DNA of 64,000 bases, from positions 1,226,747-1,290,746 of the forward strand of contig NZ_KN322987.1 in NCBI RefSeq assembly GCF_000774145.1, in the 5' to 3' direction. A model generated the notes under the pieces. It did no database searches, was not told the origin of the DNA, and saw nothing but the letters and a program-made list of their open reading frames with translations. The stretch comes from Pseudomonas mediterranea CFBP 5447 (GTDB lineage: Bacteria; Pseudomonadota; Gammaproteobacteria; Pseudomonadales; Pseudomonadaceae). The position numbers were made by a program, and so were the translations under genes. Shown here piece by piece: positions 1 to 9,001 of the stretch. Position 1 is the stretch's first letter. Each line of letters opens with the position of its first letter.

Positions 1-1619
1 CGGATTTCGTATTTCTCCGAATCGAGGTACTCCTCCTTGCCCGGCACTGGCGCCGACTCGCAGAGCTCGAAGCCCGAATACATCCCCCACAGGCCCGAAC
101 CCATGGTCGCCAGCGCTGCGCGAATGAGAAAACCGGCGCGTCCCGACTCATGGAGGAAAGCCGGGTTGATGTCGGGGGTATTGACGAAGAAATTCGGTCG
201 ATAACACTCGCGCCACGGCGACTGGTTGAGTTCGCTGAAGTAAGTCGCCAGCTCGGCCTTGGTGTTGCGCCAGGTGAAATAGGTGTAGCTCTGGGAATAG
301 CCGACCTTGCCCAACCGCGCCATCATCGCCGGCGTGGTAAAGGCCTCGGCGAGGAAGATCACCTCGGGATGGCGGGCGCGCACGTCGGCGATCAACCACT
401 GCCAGAACGGCAGCGGCTTGGTATGAGGGTTATCGACGCGGAACATCTTCACGCCTTCGTTGACCCAGCCCAGCACGATGTCCCGCAACTCCGTCCAGAG
501 ACTGGGAATCGCCTCCGCCGCGTAGAAATCTACATTGACGATGTCCTGGTACTTCTTCGGCGGGTTTTCCGCGTATTTGATCGTGCCGTCCGGCCGCCAA
601 CTGAACCAGCCCGGATGCTGTTTGAGCCAGGGGTGGTCCTGGGAACACTGAATGGCGAAATCGAGGGCGATCTCCAGGCCATGGGCCTCGGCAGCCGCTA
701 CCAGGCGACGGAAGTCATCCCGGGTACCCAGTTGCGGATGGATCGCCTCATGCCCTCCGTCTTCGCTGCCGATGGCATACGGGCTGCCCGGATCGTCGGG
801 ACCGGCGGTGAGGGAATTGTTCGGGCCTTTTCGAAAACTGCGGCCAATGGGATGAATCGGTGGGAAATACAGGACGTCGAAGCCCATGTCCTGGATCATC
901 GCCAGGCGCGAATGGACGTCGTTGAACGTGCCATGCCGGTTGGGATCGTCGGTGATCGAGCGCGGAAACAGTTCATACCAGCTGGCGAATTCGGCCCGTT
1001 CGCGCTCCACATCCAGTGGATATTCGGGACTGATGCTCAGGTAAGGCCGATGATCGGCCAGGGACATCAGGTCGGCACTGTGCGGCGCCAGGAACAAAGC
1101 GACTTGCTCGGCCGGCAACAACCCCGAGAGCTCATGGTGCAATGCGGCCAGTTGTTCGCTCAACTCGCCATCACTGCGCTCGGCGGCCTGTTGCACATGA
1201 TTGCGCCCTTCCTGTAATTCGAGGCTGATCGGCACACCAGCGCCGTATTTCTTCTCGAGTTCGTAGCAGAAACTGGCGTACTGGTCGAACCAGGCCTCGA
1301 TGCAAAATACATAGCGGCCCTGGTTCGGTACGTTGAACTGACCGCGCCAGCCGTTGTTGCCCAGGTCGGTCATGACCTCGCTGTTCCATACTTCGTCATC
1401 CAGCGCGCGCCAACGGATTCGCACGGCCAGCTTGTCATGACCATCGGTGAAGACTTTGCTGGTCACCGTGACGTCCTGCCCCGCCACGGCCTTGGCGGCG
1501 AACTGTCCGCCATCGATCACCGGCATGGTGTTTTCAATGGCAATACGTGGCAACAACAAGGCGTGGGACAACGGTAGATTCGGGTTAAACGCCAAGTCGG
1601 TCGGGTGTTCGGCAGTCAT
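1..1619 (-). CDS. glgE: Alpha-1,4-glucan:maltose-1-phosphate maltosyltransferase GlgE (C-terminus cut by window edge)
   Basis: GH13-family enzyme that transfers maltose from maltose-1-phosphate to growing alpha-1,4-glucan, linking trehalose and glycogen metabolism in the cytoplasm. The visible 539 residues include an N-terminal beta domain, the long stretch DVLYFPPIHPIGRSFRKG, the GH13 block GVKMFRVDNPHTK (nucleophile Asp) and EVIFLAEAF with the acid/base region. Family length is about 660 residues, so roughly 120 C-terminal residues lie outside the window. The ATG at 1619 is preceded by AAAGGAGCG, a good ribosome-binding site. The rest of the trehalose/glycogen operon is presumably to the left. 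Family assignment is confident. Confidence 0.93.
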   Translation of the reverse strand, partial: MTAEHPTDLAFNPNLPLSHALLLPRIAIENTMPVIDGGQFAAKAVAGQDVTVTSKVFTDGHDKLAVRIRWRALDDEVWNSEVMTDLGNNGWRGQFNVPNQGRYVFCIEAWFDQYASFCYELEKKYGAGVPISLELQEGRNHVQQAAERSDGELSEQLAALHHELSGLLPAEQVALFLAPHSADLMSLADHRPYLSISPEYPLDVERERAEFASWYELFPRSITDDPNRHGTFNDVHSRLAMIQDMGFDVLYFPPIHPIGRSFRKGPNNSLTAGPDDPGSPYAIGSEDGGHEAIHPQLGTRDDFRRLVAAAEAHGLEIALDFAIQCSQDHPWLKQHPGWFSWRPDGTIKYAENPPKKYQDIVNVDFYAAEAIPSLWTELRDIVLGWVNEGVKMFRVDNPHTKPLPFWQWLIADVRARHPEVIFLAEAFTTPAMMARLGKVGYSQSYTYFTWRNTKAELATYFSELNQSPWRECYRPNFFVNTPDINPAFLHESGRAGFLIRAALATMGSGLWGMYSGFELCESAPVPGKEEYLDSEKYEI

Positions 1620-1838
1620 CGAGCATCGCTCCTTTTACGCCCCATGGACGTTATGGCGGTAAAGGCCCACTAGTCTTGGAAAACGGGTCCCTGAAAGAAC
1701 TCACTTAAACTCCGAACCGGACCGGCAGGGAAAAGTTCAGCGGGATTTGCCCGGCGGCGACCGGGATCAAACCCGGCCCAGGGTGGTCAACAGCAGTAAG
1801 CACGACTCAAGCCATATGCGTCACGGAGACCCGTCCCG

Positions 1839-2003
1839 ATGAATATTCCCATCCCGGCCGAAACCCCCGATCCCAATATCGACGACCCAACCCTGCCGCC
1901 TCCAGGACCTGACCCGGAACCTGTTCCGGAGAAAGATCCGCCAATCCCTCCGCAGCAACCCGTGGGCGATCCACCGAACGAGGCGCCGCCGGAACGGGTG
2001 TGA
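1839..2003 (+). CDS. Small proline-rich protein of unknown function
   Basis: A 54-residue frame starting MNIPIPAETPDPNID and ending EAPPERV, with about one third proline and many acidic residues. There is no signal peptide, membrane segment or cysteine. A GGAG sits 9-10 bases before the ATG, and the reading frame fills the gap between glgE and a REP element. I recall similar proline-rich short hypothetical proteins in other pseudomonads, but I do not know a function. The composition predicts an unstructured peptide. Confidence 0.6.
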   Translation: MNIPIPAETPDPNIDDPTLPPPGPDPEPVPEKDPPIPPQQPVGDPPNEAPPERV

Positions 2004-2024
2004 AAAACAAGCTTAGTGGAGAAC

Positions 2025-2112
2025 TGTGGGAGCGAGCCTGCTCGCGAAGCGGCGTGCCAGCCACAGATGGGTTGCCTGGCATTCCGTCATCGCGAGCAGG
2101 CTCGCTCCCACA
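2025..2112. repeat. REP doublet (REPIN), GTGGGAGCGAGCCTGCTCGCGA type
   Basis: Two inverted REP palindromes face each other: TGTGGGAGCGAGCCTGCTCGCG at the left, with its reverse complement at the right, separated by about 40 bases. This is the common Pseudomonas fluorescens REPIN layout, intergenic between the proline-rich gene and mgtC. Confidence 0.9.
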
Positions 2113-2138
2113 GGTGCTGTATGAACTGCAAACCGGGA

Positions 2139-2639
2139 TCACGGTTTGTCGTCCCTCTCCAGCGCCCGGACGATCACCGGCATCACACTGAAGACCGCCA
2201 ACGCCAGCAACGTGCTCAACACCGCCGTCGCTTCCCGGCCCAACCCGGCCGCGACGCCGATGGCCGCCGTCATCCATAGGCCGGCGGCGGTGGTCAGGCC
2301 TTTTACGTGGCCTTCGTCGCCATCGGTGTTCTTCAAGATGGTGCCCGCACCGAGAAAACCGATGCCCGCGACAATGCCTTGTATGACCCGGCTCATGGCG
2401 TCGGCCTGGGAACCGGACATCTGCGGCACCAGCACGAACAGCGCCGCGCCCAGCGCCACGAGCATATGAGTGCGCACGCCGGCCGCCTTGCCCTTGTGTT
2501 CACGCTCGAACCCCAGGATGCCGCCGAGCAGCGCGGCCATCAGCAGGCGCACCGTGACCCGTGTCATTTGCTGGGTATCGCCGATGTCGGCGAATTCCGA
2601 TTGCAGGGTGATCCAGACCTGATGCCACCACGCTTCCAT
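2139..2639 (-). CDS. mgtC: MgtC/SapB family membrane protein
   Basis: A 166-residue inner-membrane protein of the MgtC/SapB family, associated with growth in low magnesium and intracellular survival in other bacteria. Visible family signatures are LLGGILGFEREHKGKAAGVRTHM, the segment VIQGIVAGIGFLGAG and the KGLTTAAGLWMTAAIGVAAG helix, giving four to five membrane helices. The start at 2639 is chosen because AGGAGGG lies just upstream; a longer frame to 2729 adds 30 residues with no homology. It is a single gene between a REPIN and a DUF3203 gene. No magnesium-responsive leader was recognised upstream. Confidence 0.9.
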   Translation of the reverse strand: MEAWWHQVWITLQSEFADIGDTQQMTRVTVRLLMAALLGGILGFEREHKGKAAGVRTHMLVALGAALFVLVPQMSGSQADAMSRVIQGIVAGIGFLGAGTILKNTDGDEGHVKGLTTAAGLWMTAAIGVAAGLGREATAVLSTLLALAVFSVMPVIVRALERDDKP

Positions 2640-2773
2640 ACAACCCTCCTCATGCAGTCGATAAACGATGGACCGCAACGGACGCCAGAGGTGCTCCGAC
2701 CGCTGATCCGGCGCAACGAACCCTGGCAAGCGGGAGGCGCCTAACGCTCAGGACATCAGGAAGGAGCAGCACC

Positions 2774-3007
2774 ATGACCGTTGATATCAACCAGCAGACC
2801 TGTAGTTTCGATACCCCCAATGGCCCGAAACACTATTCCGCCAGCGAGCTGACGATCATCACCGACGCGGACAAGGCCATGTCGGCGGTGGAGGTCGATG
2901 GCCAGCGTATCTACATCACCGAGGCCGAAGCCGACGCCTTGACCGTGGCCGGCGCGAAGGATGGACGCGAGCATCTCAAGACGACCGATAGCGGCTCGGC
3001 GATCTGA
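2774..3007 (+). CDS. DUF3203 family small protein
   Basis: A 77-residue soluble protein with the sequence pattern of the Pseudomonas DUF3203 family (segments ELTIITDADKAMSAVEVDG and IYITEAEADALTVAGA). No catalytic motif, signal peptide or membrane helix is visible. AGGAGCAGC lies before the ATG. It is divergent from mgtC, with 134 bases between their starts. Function unknown. Confidence 0.85.
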   Translation: MTVDINQQTCSFDTPNGPKHYSASELTIITDADKAMSAVEVDGQRIYITEAEADALTVAGAKDGREHLKTTDSGSAI

Positions 3008-3035
3008 GCACCACCTTGTCGGCAAGTGGGCAATC

Positions 3036-3182
3036 TGTGGCGAGGGAGCTTGCTCCCGCTGGGCCGGTCCGCGTTCGAGCGCAGCAGCCCCCCCTTCATC
3101 GCACCCTGTGCATCAGGGCCACTGCGTCGCGCCTTTCATGGGGCCGCTTCGCGGCCCAGCGGGAGCAAGCTCCCTCGCCACA
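3036..3182. repeat. REP doublet, second family (TGTGGCGAGGGAGCTTGCTCCC type)
   Basis: The left arm TGTGGCGAGGGAGCTTGCTCCC is mirrored at the right end, with an inner GCCGCTTCGCGGC palindrome. It belongs to a different REP subfamily from the GTGGGAGCGAGCCTGC elements. It fills most of the 345-base gap between the DUF3203 gene and ccoG. Confidence 0.88.
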
Positions 3183-3352
3183 CTAGCGCCCTTGTCACAT
3201 GGGTGTTTGTCTATCCCAGGGTGCTTCAACCTGTCGCAGGCCCTGGCCTCCAGCTCATCTGATCCGGTTTTTATCGAAACACCTGAGTCTGTTATGCAAA
3301 CAGTTCGATGGTCATAGTGCGCGGGCCAGATAAGGCTGATGAGCGACCGACC

Positions 3353-4765
3353 ATGAGCGATAGAATCCCCGTCCAGTTGATACAGACCTTCGAACCTGCG
3401 CCCGCGAAGATCAAGGCCAGGACCACCGACAACCTGATCCATACCCGCAGCTTCAGCGGCCTGTTCCGCACCTTGCGCATGAGCGGCGCGGGCGTACTGT
3501 TCCTGCTGTTCTTCGGCACGGTGTGGTTGAACTGGGGCGGCCGCCAGGCAGTGCTCTGGGACCTCGCCGAAAGCAAATTCCACATTTTCGGCGCAACTTT
3601 CTGGCCCCAGGATTTCATCCTGCTGTCGGCGCTGCTGATCATCGCCGCCTTCGGCCTGTTTGCGATCACCGTGTTCGCCGGCCGGGTGTGGTGCGGCTAT
3701 ACCTGCCCGCAGAGTTCCTGGACCTGGATCTTCATGTGGTGCGAGAAAATCACCGAAGGCGATCGCAACCAACGGATCAAGCTGCACGCCGCGCCCTGGA
3801 GCCTGGACAAGCTGCTGCGCCGCTCGGCCAAGCACACGTTGTGGCTGGCCATCAGCCTGCTCACCGGCCTGACCTTCGTCGGCTACTTCACGCCGATCCG
3901 GCCACTGGCCGAAGAGCTGCTGACCTTGCAGATGGCCGGCGTGAGCCTGTTCTGGGTGTTGTTCTTTACCGGCGCCACCTACCTCAATGCCGGCTGGCTG
4001 CGTGAAGCGGTGTGCATGCACATGTGCCCCTACGCACGGTTCCAGAGCGTGATGTTCGACAAGGACACCCTGACCATTTCCTACGACGCGGCCCGTGGCG
4101 AAATCCGCGGCCCACGCAAGCGTGACGCGAACCCGGCCAATCTCGGCCTGGGGGATTGCATCGACTGCCAGATGTGCGTGCAGGTCTGCCCGACCGGCAT
4201 CGATATCCGCGACGGCCTGCAAATGGAATGCATCGGTTGCGCGGCCTGCATCGACGCCTGCGATTCGATCATGGACAAGATGGGTTACGCCCGCGGACTG
4301 GTCAAATACACCTCCGAGCGTCAGTTGCAGGGCGGCAAGACCCACCTGCTACGACCGCGACTGATCGGTTATACCGCCGTGCTGCTGGTGATGATCGGCG
4401 CACTGGTAGTGGCGTTGGTGGAGCGGCCGATGGTCTCCCTGGACGTAAGCAAGGACCGCGGCCTGTTCCGCGAAAACAGCCAGGGCCTGATCGAAAACAT
4501 CTACAGCCTGAAGATCATCAACAAGACCCAGCAAGGCCAGGACTATCAGCTCTCCCTGGTGGACGGCGACGACTTCGTCCTGCAGGGCAAGACCCGACTG
4601 AGCCTGGCCCCGGGAGAAATCGTCGACGTACCGGTGTCGGTGGCGATGCTCAGCGAACGCCCCCGCAGCGGCTCGCAGGAACTGACCTTCAGGGTAACCG
4701 ACAGTGACGAGCCCAACATTCATAGCGACGCCAGAAGCCGTTTTGTCGCGCCGATGAATCGCTAA
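3353..4765 (+). CDS. ccoG: Cytochrome c oxidase accessory protein CcoG (FixG/RdxA)
   Basis: A 470-residue membrane ferredoxin-like protein that acts in copper delivery and assembly of cbb3-type cytochrome oxidase. Membrane helices near residues 40-60 and 85-105 precede the cysteine motifs CGYTCPQ and CMHMCPY. Two 4Fe-4S binding blocks follow (CIDCQMCVQVCP and CIGCAACIDACD), then another helix and an immunoglobulin-like C-terminal domain. The start MSDRIPVQLIQ is chosen over an upstream GTG because family members begin here. The usual ccoNOPQ/ccoHIS neighbours are absent in this window, so this is an isolated or second copy. Confidence 0.93.
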   Translation: MSDRIPVQLIQTFEPAPAKIKARTTDNLIHTRSFSGLFRTLRMSGAGVLFLLFFGTVWLNWGGRQAVLWDLAESKFHIFGATFWPQDFILLSALLIIAAFGLFAITVFAGRVWCGYTCPQSSWTWIFMWCEKITEGDRNQRIKLHAAPWSLDKLLRRSAKHTLWLAISLLTGLTFVGYFTPIRPLAEELLTLQMAGVSLFWVLFFTGATYLNAGWLREAVCMHMCPYARFQSVMFDKDTLTISYDAARGEIRGPRKRDANPANLGLGDCIDCQMCVQVCPTGIDIRDGLQMECIGCAACIDACDSIMDKMGYARGLVKYTSERQLQGGKTHLLRPRLIGYTAVLLVMIGALVVALVERPMVSLDVSKDRGLFRENSQGLIENIYSLKIINKTQQGQDYQLSLVDGDDFVLQGKTRLSLAPGEIVDVPVSVAMLSERPRSGSQELTFRVTDSDEPNIHSDARSRFVAPMNR

Positions 4766-4791
4766 CGCCTTAAGATGCAGCGCTGTGTTCT

Positions 4792-4880
4792 TGTGGGAGC
4801 GAGCCTGCTCGCGATAGCGGACCGTCAGCCACATCAAGGTTGACTGTGCTGGCCTCATCGCGAGCAGGCTCGCTCCCACA
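4792..4880. repeat. REP doublet (REPIN)
   Basis: TGTGGGAGCGAGCCTGCTCGCG and its inverted copy enclose a short variable core between ccoG and the MocR gene. Confidence 0.9.
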
Positions 4881-4931
4881 GGTTGATGCGCAAACCTGCA
4901 TGCCCCCGAACCGCTGCTGACTGGACCGCAA

Positions 4932-6359
4932 ATGAAACGCTACGAGAAATTCGCCGACGACATCGCGGAGCTGATCCGCTCCGGCATGCTGGGGCCGGGA
5001 CAGCGCGTGCCGTCGGTGCGCTATGCCAGTCAGACCTACGGCGTCAGCCCGTCCACGGTGTTCCAGGCGTATTACCTGTTGGAGCGACGCGGCCTGATCC
5101 GCGCCCGGCCGCGTTCCGGCTACTTCGTCAACAACCATGCGCCGAGACCATTTTCCGAGCCGGTCATCAGTAGCCAGGTACACGAATCCACCGAAGTCGA
5201 CGTCAGCGAACTGGTGTTCTCGGTGTTGAACTCGATCAAGGATCCGGGCACCGTGCCCTTCGGGTCGGCATTCCCCAGTCCGACGCTGTTCCCGTTGCAA
5301 CGGCTGTCCCGCTCCCTGTCCAGCGCCACGCGGGATATGGACCCGCGGGTGGTGGTCACCGACATGTCGCCGGGCAACCCGCAACTGCGCCGACAGATCG
5401 CACTGCGCTACATGGTCGGCGGACTGATGCTGCCCATGGAGGAACTGCTGGTCACCAACGGCGCCCTGGAAGCCTTGAACCTGTGCCTGCAAGCCGTGAC
5501 CGAGCCCGGCGACCTGGTGGCCATCGAAGCACCGGCGTTCTATGCCAGCCTGCAGGTGCTGGAACGGCTCAAGCTCAAGGCCGTGGAAATCCCCGTGCAC
5601 CCACGCGACGGCATCGACCTGGATGTGCTGGAACAAACCCTGGAACGCCATCCGATCAAGGCATGCTGGTGCATGACCAGTTTCCAGAATCCCGTGGGCG
5701 CGACCATGCCCGAGGAACGAAAACAGGCGCTGGTGGAATTGTTGCGCCGCCATCAGGTGCCATTGATCGAGGATGACGTCTACGCCGAACTCTATTACGG
5801 CCAGCAAGCTCCGAAACCGGCCAAGGCGTTCGACACCGAAGGGTTGGTGATGCATTGCGGATCGTTTGCCAAGAGCCTGGCACCGGGCTACCGCATCGGC
5901 TGGGTTGCCGCCGGCCGCTACGCGCAGAAAATCGAGCGCCTGAAACTCATGACCTCGCTGTGCGCCTCGATGCCGGCCCAGGCCGCCATTGCCGACTACC
6001 TGCAGCACGGCGGCTATGACCGTCACTTGCGCAAATTGCGCTACGCCCTCGAAGAACAGCAAAGCGCCATGCTCGCCGCCATCGCCCGCCATTTCCCGGC
6101 CCAGACCCGCGTCAGCCACCCGGCCGGAGGGTACTTCCTGTGGCTGGAACTGCCGGAACAGATAGATTCGCTGAAACTGTTCCAGATGGCCCTGGCCCAA
6201 GGCATCAGCATCGCCCCAGGCCCAATCTTCTCAGCGACGCGGCGGTTCAGGAACTGCATTCGCTTGAACTATGGCAGCCCGTGGACGGATACATCGGAAA
6301 AGGCCATGGAGACGCTGGGACGGATCATTCGCTCACTGTTAACCAGGCAAGACAATTGA
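4932..6359 (+). CDS. MocR-type regulator (GntR HTH fused to PLP aminotransferase domain)
   Basis: A 475-residue regulator of the MocR/PdxR subfamily. Residues 1-70 form a GntR winged helix (YGVSPSTVFQAYYLLERRGLIRARPRSGYFV). Residues 100-475 form a fold-type I aminotransferase domain with the NPVG motif at 253-256 and the PLP-binding lysine in SFAKSLAPGYRIGW (K314). Such proteins usually sense an amine or amino acid through PLP and control an adjacent catabolic gene. Here the neighbours give no clear target: ccoG upstream and a small orphan gene downstream. Family assignment is confident; effector unknown. Confidence 0.92.
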   Translation: MKRYEKFADDIAELIRSGMLGPGQRVPSVRYASQTYGVSPSTVFQAYYLLERRGLIRARPRSGYFVNNHAPRPFSEPVISSQVHESTEVDVSELVFSVLNSIKDPGTVPFGSAFPSPTLFPLQRLSRSLSSATRDMDPRVVVTDMSPGNPQLRRQIALRYMVGGLMLPMEELLVTNGALEALNLCLQAVTEPGDLVAIEAPAFYASLQVLERLKLKAVEIPVHPRDGIDLDVLEQTLERHPIKACWCMTSFQNPVGATMPEERKQALVELLRRHQVPLIEDDVYAELYYGQQAPKPAKAFDTEGLVMHCGSFAKSLAPGYRIGWVAAGRYAQKIERLKLMTSLCASMPAQAAIADYLQHGGYDRHLRKLRYALEEQQSAMLAAIARHFPAQTRVSHPAGGYFLWLELPEQIDSLKLFQMALAQGISIAPGPIFSATRRFRNCIRLNYGSPWTDTSEKAMETLGRIIRSLLTRQDN

Positions 6360-6471
6360 TAAAGACCTGTCAGCTCTGACAGTAGTAGGCTTGTCAGGAA
6401 AGACTTAGCGTAGAGATCGCCAACCGAATGAGCGCCACGGGTTGGCAACAATCTATCCTAAGGAGAAGATC

Positions 6472-6894
6472 ATGAACGAATCTTACGATTTCGAGAACGG
6501 CCCAGACGGCTGGAGATTTACCCAAAGTGAAGGAACAATAGTCCGGGAAGAGCGTGGCAATCATTACATCACGGGTAACGAGTATGTGACCGATTACAGC
6601 TTGGTCAAGATATTCAAATTGCCATTCGCGGACAATCTACCAGTCACCGTAAAATTCGATATCAAAGTCCCTGATGGGGTGACGCTAAGAGAGTTGGCTT
6701 GCACAATCAATAATAATATTCAGTCACTGGACGTCCCCCCAGGCGACAACCAATGGCATTCTCGCGAAGTGACATTTCCCCCTCCTCCGCCTCAAACGTC
6801 CGGATTTCCTACCGTTCGTATAACCGCATTTCAGGAAGTTGAAAAGCCTCCACACGGCTTAGGGTTCGATAACATCTCCGTCATCCAGGAATGA
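6472..6894 (+). CDS. Hypothetical protein, possible beta-sandwich (carbohydrate-binding-like) fold
   Basis: A 140-residue protein with no signal peptide and no catalytic motif that I recognise. It begins MNESYDFENGPDGWRF and ends GFDNISVIQE. This pattern (opening FENG..GW, closing GFDNI.V) resembles jelly-roll carbohydrate-binding modules and insect-toxin accessory domains. The start is fixed by an excellent TAAGGAGAAG site; an upstream in-frame ATG at 6442 lacks one. Codon use is visibly AT-richer than its neighbours (many AAT, ATA, TCA codons), suggesting recent acquisition. It is monocistronic, 112 bases after the MocR gene. Confidence 0.75.
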   Translation: MNESYDFENGPDGWRFTQSEGTIVREERGNHYITGNEYVTDYSLVKIFKLPFADNLPVTVKFDIKVPDGVTLRELACTINNNIQSLDVPPGDNQWHSREVTFPPPPPQTSGFPTVRITAFQEVEKPPHGLGFDNISVIQE

Positions 6895-6979
6895 CCGCTA
6901 TCCGGCCATTCGAACGCAGGCGTTCTGCATACCGACAGCATTACAGGCAAATCGCTCCCATAGGCGAACTGTATTCAAA

Positions 6980-7011
6980 TGTGGGAACGAGCCTGCTCGC
7001 GATGAGGCCAG
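6980..7011. repeat. Single REP half-element
   Basis: One degenerate REP palindrome (GTGGGAACGAGCCTGCTCGCGATG) without a complete inverted partner, just beyond the stop of the SDR gene. A short fragment TCGCTCCCATAG near 6952 may be the decayed partner. Confidence 0.7.
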
Positions 7012-7024
7012 CACTGACGAAAAC

Positions 7025-7771
7025 TCAGCGCCCGCCCCCAAGATCCACAAACGTCCCGGTCGCATACGAAGCCTTGTCCGACAACAGCCAGATAATCGCT
7101 TCGGCGACTTCATCCGGACGCCCGCCCCGGGCCATGGGGATTGCCGACTCCAGCTTGCTGACCCGCTCCGGATCGCCGCTGAGGGCATGGAAATCGGTAT
7201 AGATGTAACCTGGGCGAACCGCATTGACGCGGATGCCCTCGCCCGCCACTTCCTTGGACAGGCCGATGGTGAAAGTGTCCAGCGCGCCCTTGGACGCAGC
7301 GTAGTCGACGTATTCGTTTGGCGAGCCCAGGCGGGCGGCCACCGATGACACGTTGACGATACTGCCACCCTGCCCGCCATGCCGGGGGGACATGCGCAGC
7401 ACGGCGTGCTTGGCGCAGAGAATCGGCCCCAGCACGTTGGTCTTCATGATCTTGAGAATGCGGAACTCGGACATCTCGTCGAGCCGGGACTTGTGGGCGA
7501 CCGTACCGGCGTTGTTCACCAGCGCCGTGACGCGTCCCAGCTCGGCATCGACCCGGTCGAACAGGCCCACCACCTCGTCCTCGATGCTCACGTCGGCGCG
7601 CACGGCGATGGCCTGTGCGCCCTTGGCGCGGACCTGTGCCAGCACATCCTGCGCGGCGTTCTCATCGGCCTGGTAGTTGATGCAGATCCGATACCCCAGT
7701 TCGGCAGCCAGTAACGCCGTAGCCGCCCCGATACCACGGCCACCACCGGTGATCACGATGACTTTATCCAC
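7025..7771 (-). CDS. SDR-family oxidoreductase
   Basis: A 248-residue short-chain dehydrogenase/reductase. The Rossmann motif GGGRGIG is at residues 9-15, NNAG at 86-89, Ser142, and the catalytic YAASK at 157-161. The sequence resembles glucose-1-dehydrogenase/3-oxoacyl reductase-like SDRs; substrate unknown. The GTG start at 7771 is preceded by AGGGGAAG, and upstream residues of the longer frame do not belong to the fold. It follows the DyP peroxidase on the same strand with 52 bases between them, so co-transcription is plausible. Confidence 0.9.
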   Translation of the reverse strand: MDKVIVITGGGRGIGAATALLAAELGYRICINYQADENAAQDVLAQVRAKGAQAIAVRADVSIEDEVVGLFDRVDAELGRVTALVNNAGTVAHKSRLDEMSEFRILKIMKTNVLGPILCAKHAVLRMSPRHGGQGGSIVNVSSVAARLGSPNEYVDYAASKGALDTFTIGLSKEVAGEGIRVNAVRPGYIYTDFHALSGDPERVSKLESAIPMARGGRPDEVAEAIIWLLSDKASYATGTFVDLGGGR

Positions 7772-7823
7772 GCTGCTTCCCCTGTTCCACGGTAGACATC
7801 CGGGGCCAAGAATAGCGTTCACG

Positions 7824-8717
7824 TCACGCTTTTGCACAACCCCCGGCCAGGGCCCGCAGGTCCAGGCGTCCGTCCAGCAATGGCGGGCACCAGTAGTAGC
7901 CGCCGGTGATCGGCCGACTCATGCGATACAAGCCATCGGTGATGCCATCTTCAAGGCCACTCATGCGTCGCAGTTGCGCCTCGAAAGCGTCGAGGGAGAA
8001 ACCGAACGCGAGGAACATCAGGCCGGCCCGATCCCCTTCGATCCACGGCATGGAGCGGCGCACGACGAAGGCTTGCGGCGCGAAGCTTTCCTGGGCGGTG
8101 CGTTTGACGTGGGCCGACTCCGGCGCATCGTCGAGTTCTTCGTTGTCGCTCAGCCGCCGGCCCATGATGTTGTCGCGTTCATGGGGTTGCAGGGCAGCGA
8201 AACCGTCCAGGTCGTGTTGCCACTGCTGGATCGCCGCGAAACTGCCACCGCGCAGACCGTCGGTGCCCTGGGCCAGGGCCGCGGCGATGGCCGCCTCATC
8301 GTGGGGGTTCTCGGTGCCGTCTTCGTAGCCCGTCAGGTCGTGGCCGGTCATGTGGCGGAAGGTTTCGTTCATCTGCACCAGGCGCAACGCCGGCGCCAGC
8401 GCCGCCTCAATGGCGCGGCTGCGGTGCAGCAGTTCGCCGCGGTCTTCGCCGTGCAGCCAGCACCACAGCGCGTGCTGGGTCGACGGATTGTCCACCCCCA
8501 CGCCCGCCAGCGCAGGAAATGCCCGCAGGCCTTCGATCTGCGCGCCCAGCGCCTGGACCAGCGATTCGCCGAGACCGATCACGCCACGACCATCGAGTTG
8601 CAGCACCAACCTGTCGATCGCAGCCGGCAACGCCTCGACCGATTCCAGGGCGAAAAACAAGTGACGGGCCTGAGGCGGAACAGGGGTGGCGAGAATGCCG
8701 GGCTGGTAGTAACTCAT
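7824..8717 (-). CDS. DyP-type heme peroxidase (YfeX-like)
   Basis: A 297-residue dye-decolorizing peroxidase. It carries the GXXDG signature as GYEDGTENP (residues 130-138; distal Asp133), the proximal heme ligand candidate His203 in ESAHVKR, and the distal arginine in FVVRRSMPW. There is no Tat or Sec signal, so it is cytoplasmic, like the class P/YfeX proteins, which act in heme or porphyrinogen oxidation. AGAGGAGTTC precedes the ATG. No encapsulin gene is nearby. The SDR gene lies immediately downstream. Confidence 0.92.
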   Translation of the reverse strand: MSYYQPGILATPVPPQARHLFFALESVEALPAAIDRLVLQLDGRGVIGLGESLVQALGAQIEGLRAFPALAGVGVDNPSTQHALWCWLHGEDRGELLHRSRAIEAALAPALRLVQMNETFRHMTGHDLTGYEDGTENPHDEAAIAAALAQGTDGLRGGSFAAIQQWQHDLDGFAALQPHERDNIMGRRLSDNEELDDAPESAHVKRTAQESFAPQAFVVRRSMPWIEGDRAGLMFLAFGFSLDAFEAQLRRMSGLEDGITDGLYRMSRPITGGYYWCPPLLDGRLDLRALAGGCAKA

Positions 8718-9001
8718 GTGAACTCCTCTAGAAAGAGCGCAAGTTTACCCGGCGGCCGTGGATTTGTGGTGGTTTGCCAACGGGGAACCTGCCTGTGCGC
8801 CCCAGGCTTTTTGTAGGATTCCTCTTCTGCCCCCGTCGGATGGCTCGGAACCTGCCCTGGAGCGAAAGGCCTCGGGTTGCCTGGTCGCCGAAAACTTCCT
8901 AGAGTGCGATCCAAAGCTTGCACCCCAACGGTGCATTGAGCCGTCAAGGCTGCCGGATGCAGAGCGGCCTGAACTCTCGCCATTCATGGAGAACGGTCAA
9001 C

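Noticed and set aside
150..1217. Long plus-strand frame opposite glgE
   Set aside because: It is antisense to a convincing GH13 enzyme, has no homology pattern and reflects GC-rich codon structure.
3183..3352. FNR/Anr box before ccoG
   Set aside because: No TTGAT-N4-ATCAA match was found in the upstream region.
3113..4345. 410-residue minus-strand frame over ccoG
   Set aside because: It is antisense to CcoG with its cysteine clusters, and its composition (Gln/His/Ala-rich) is that of a shadow frame.
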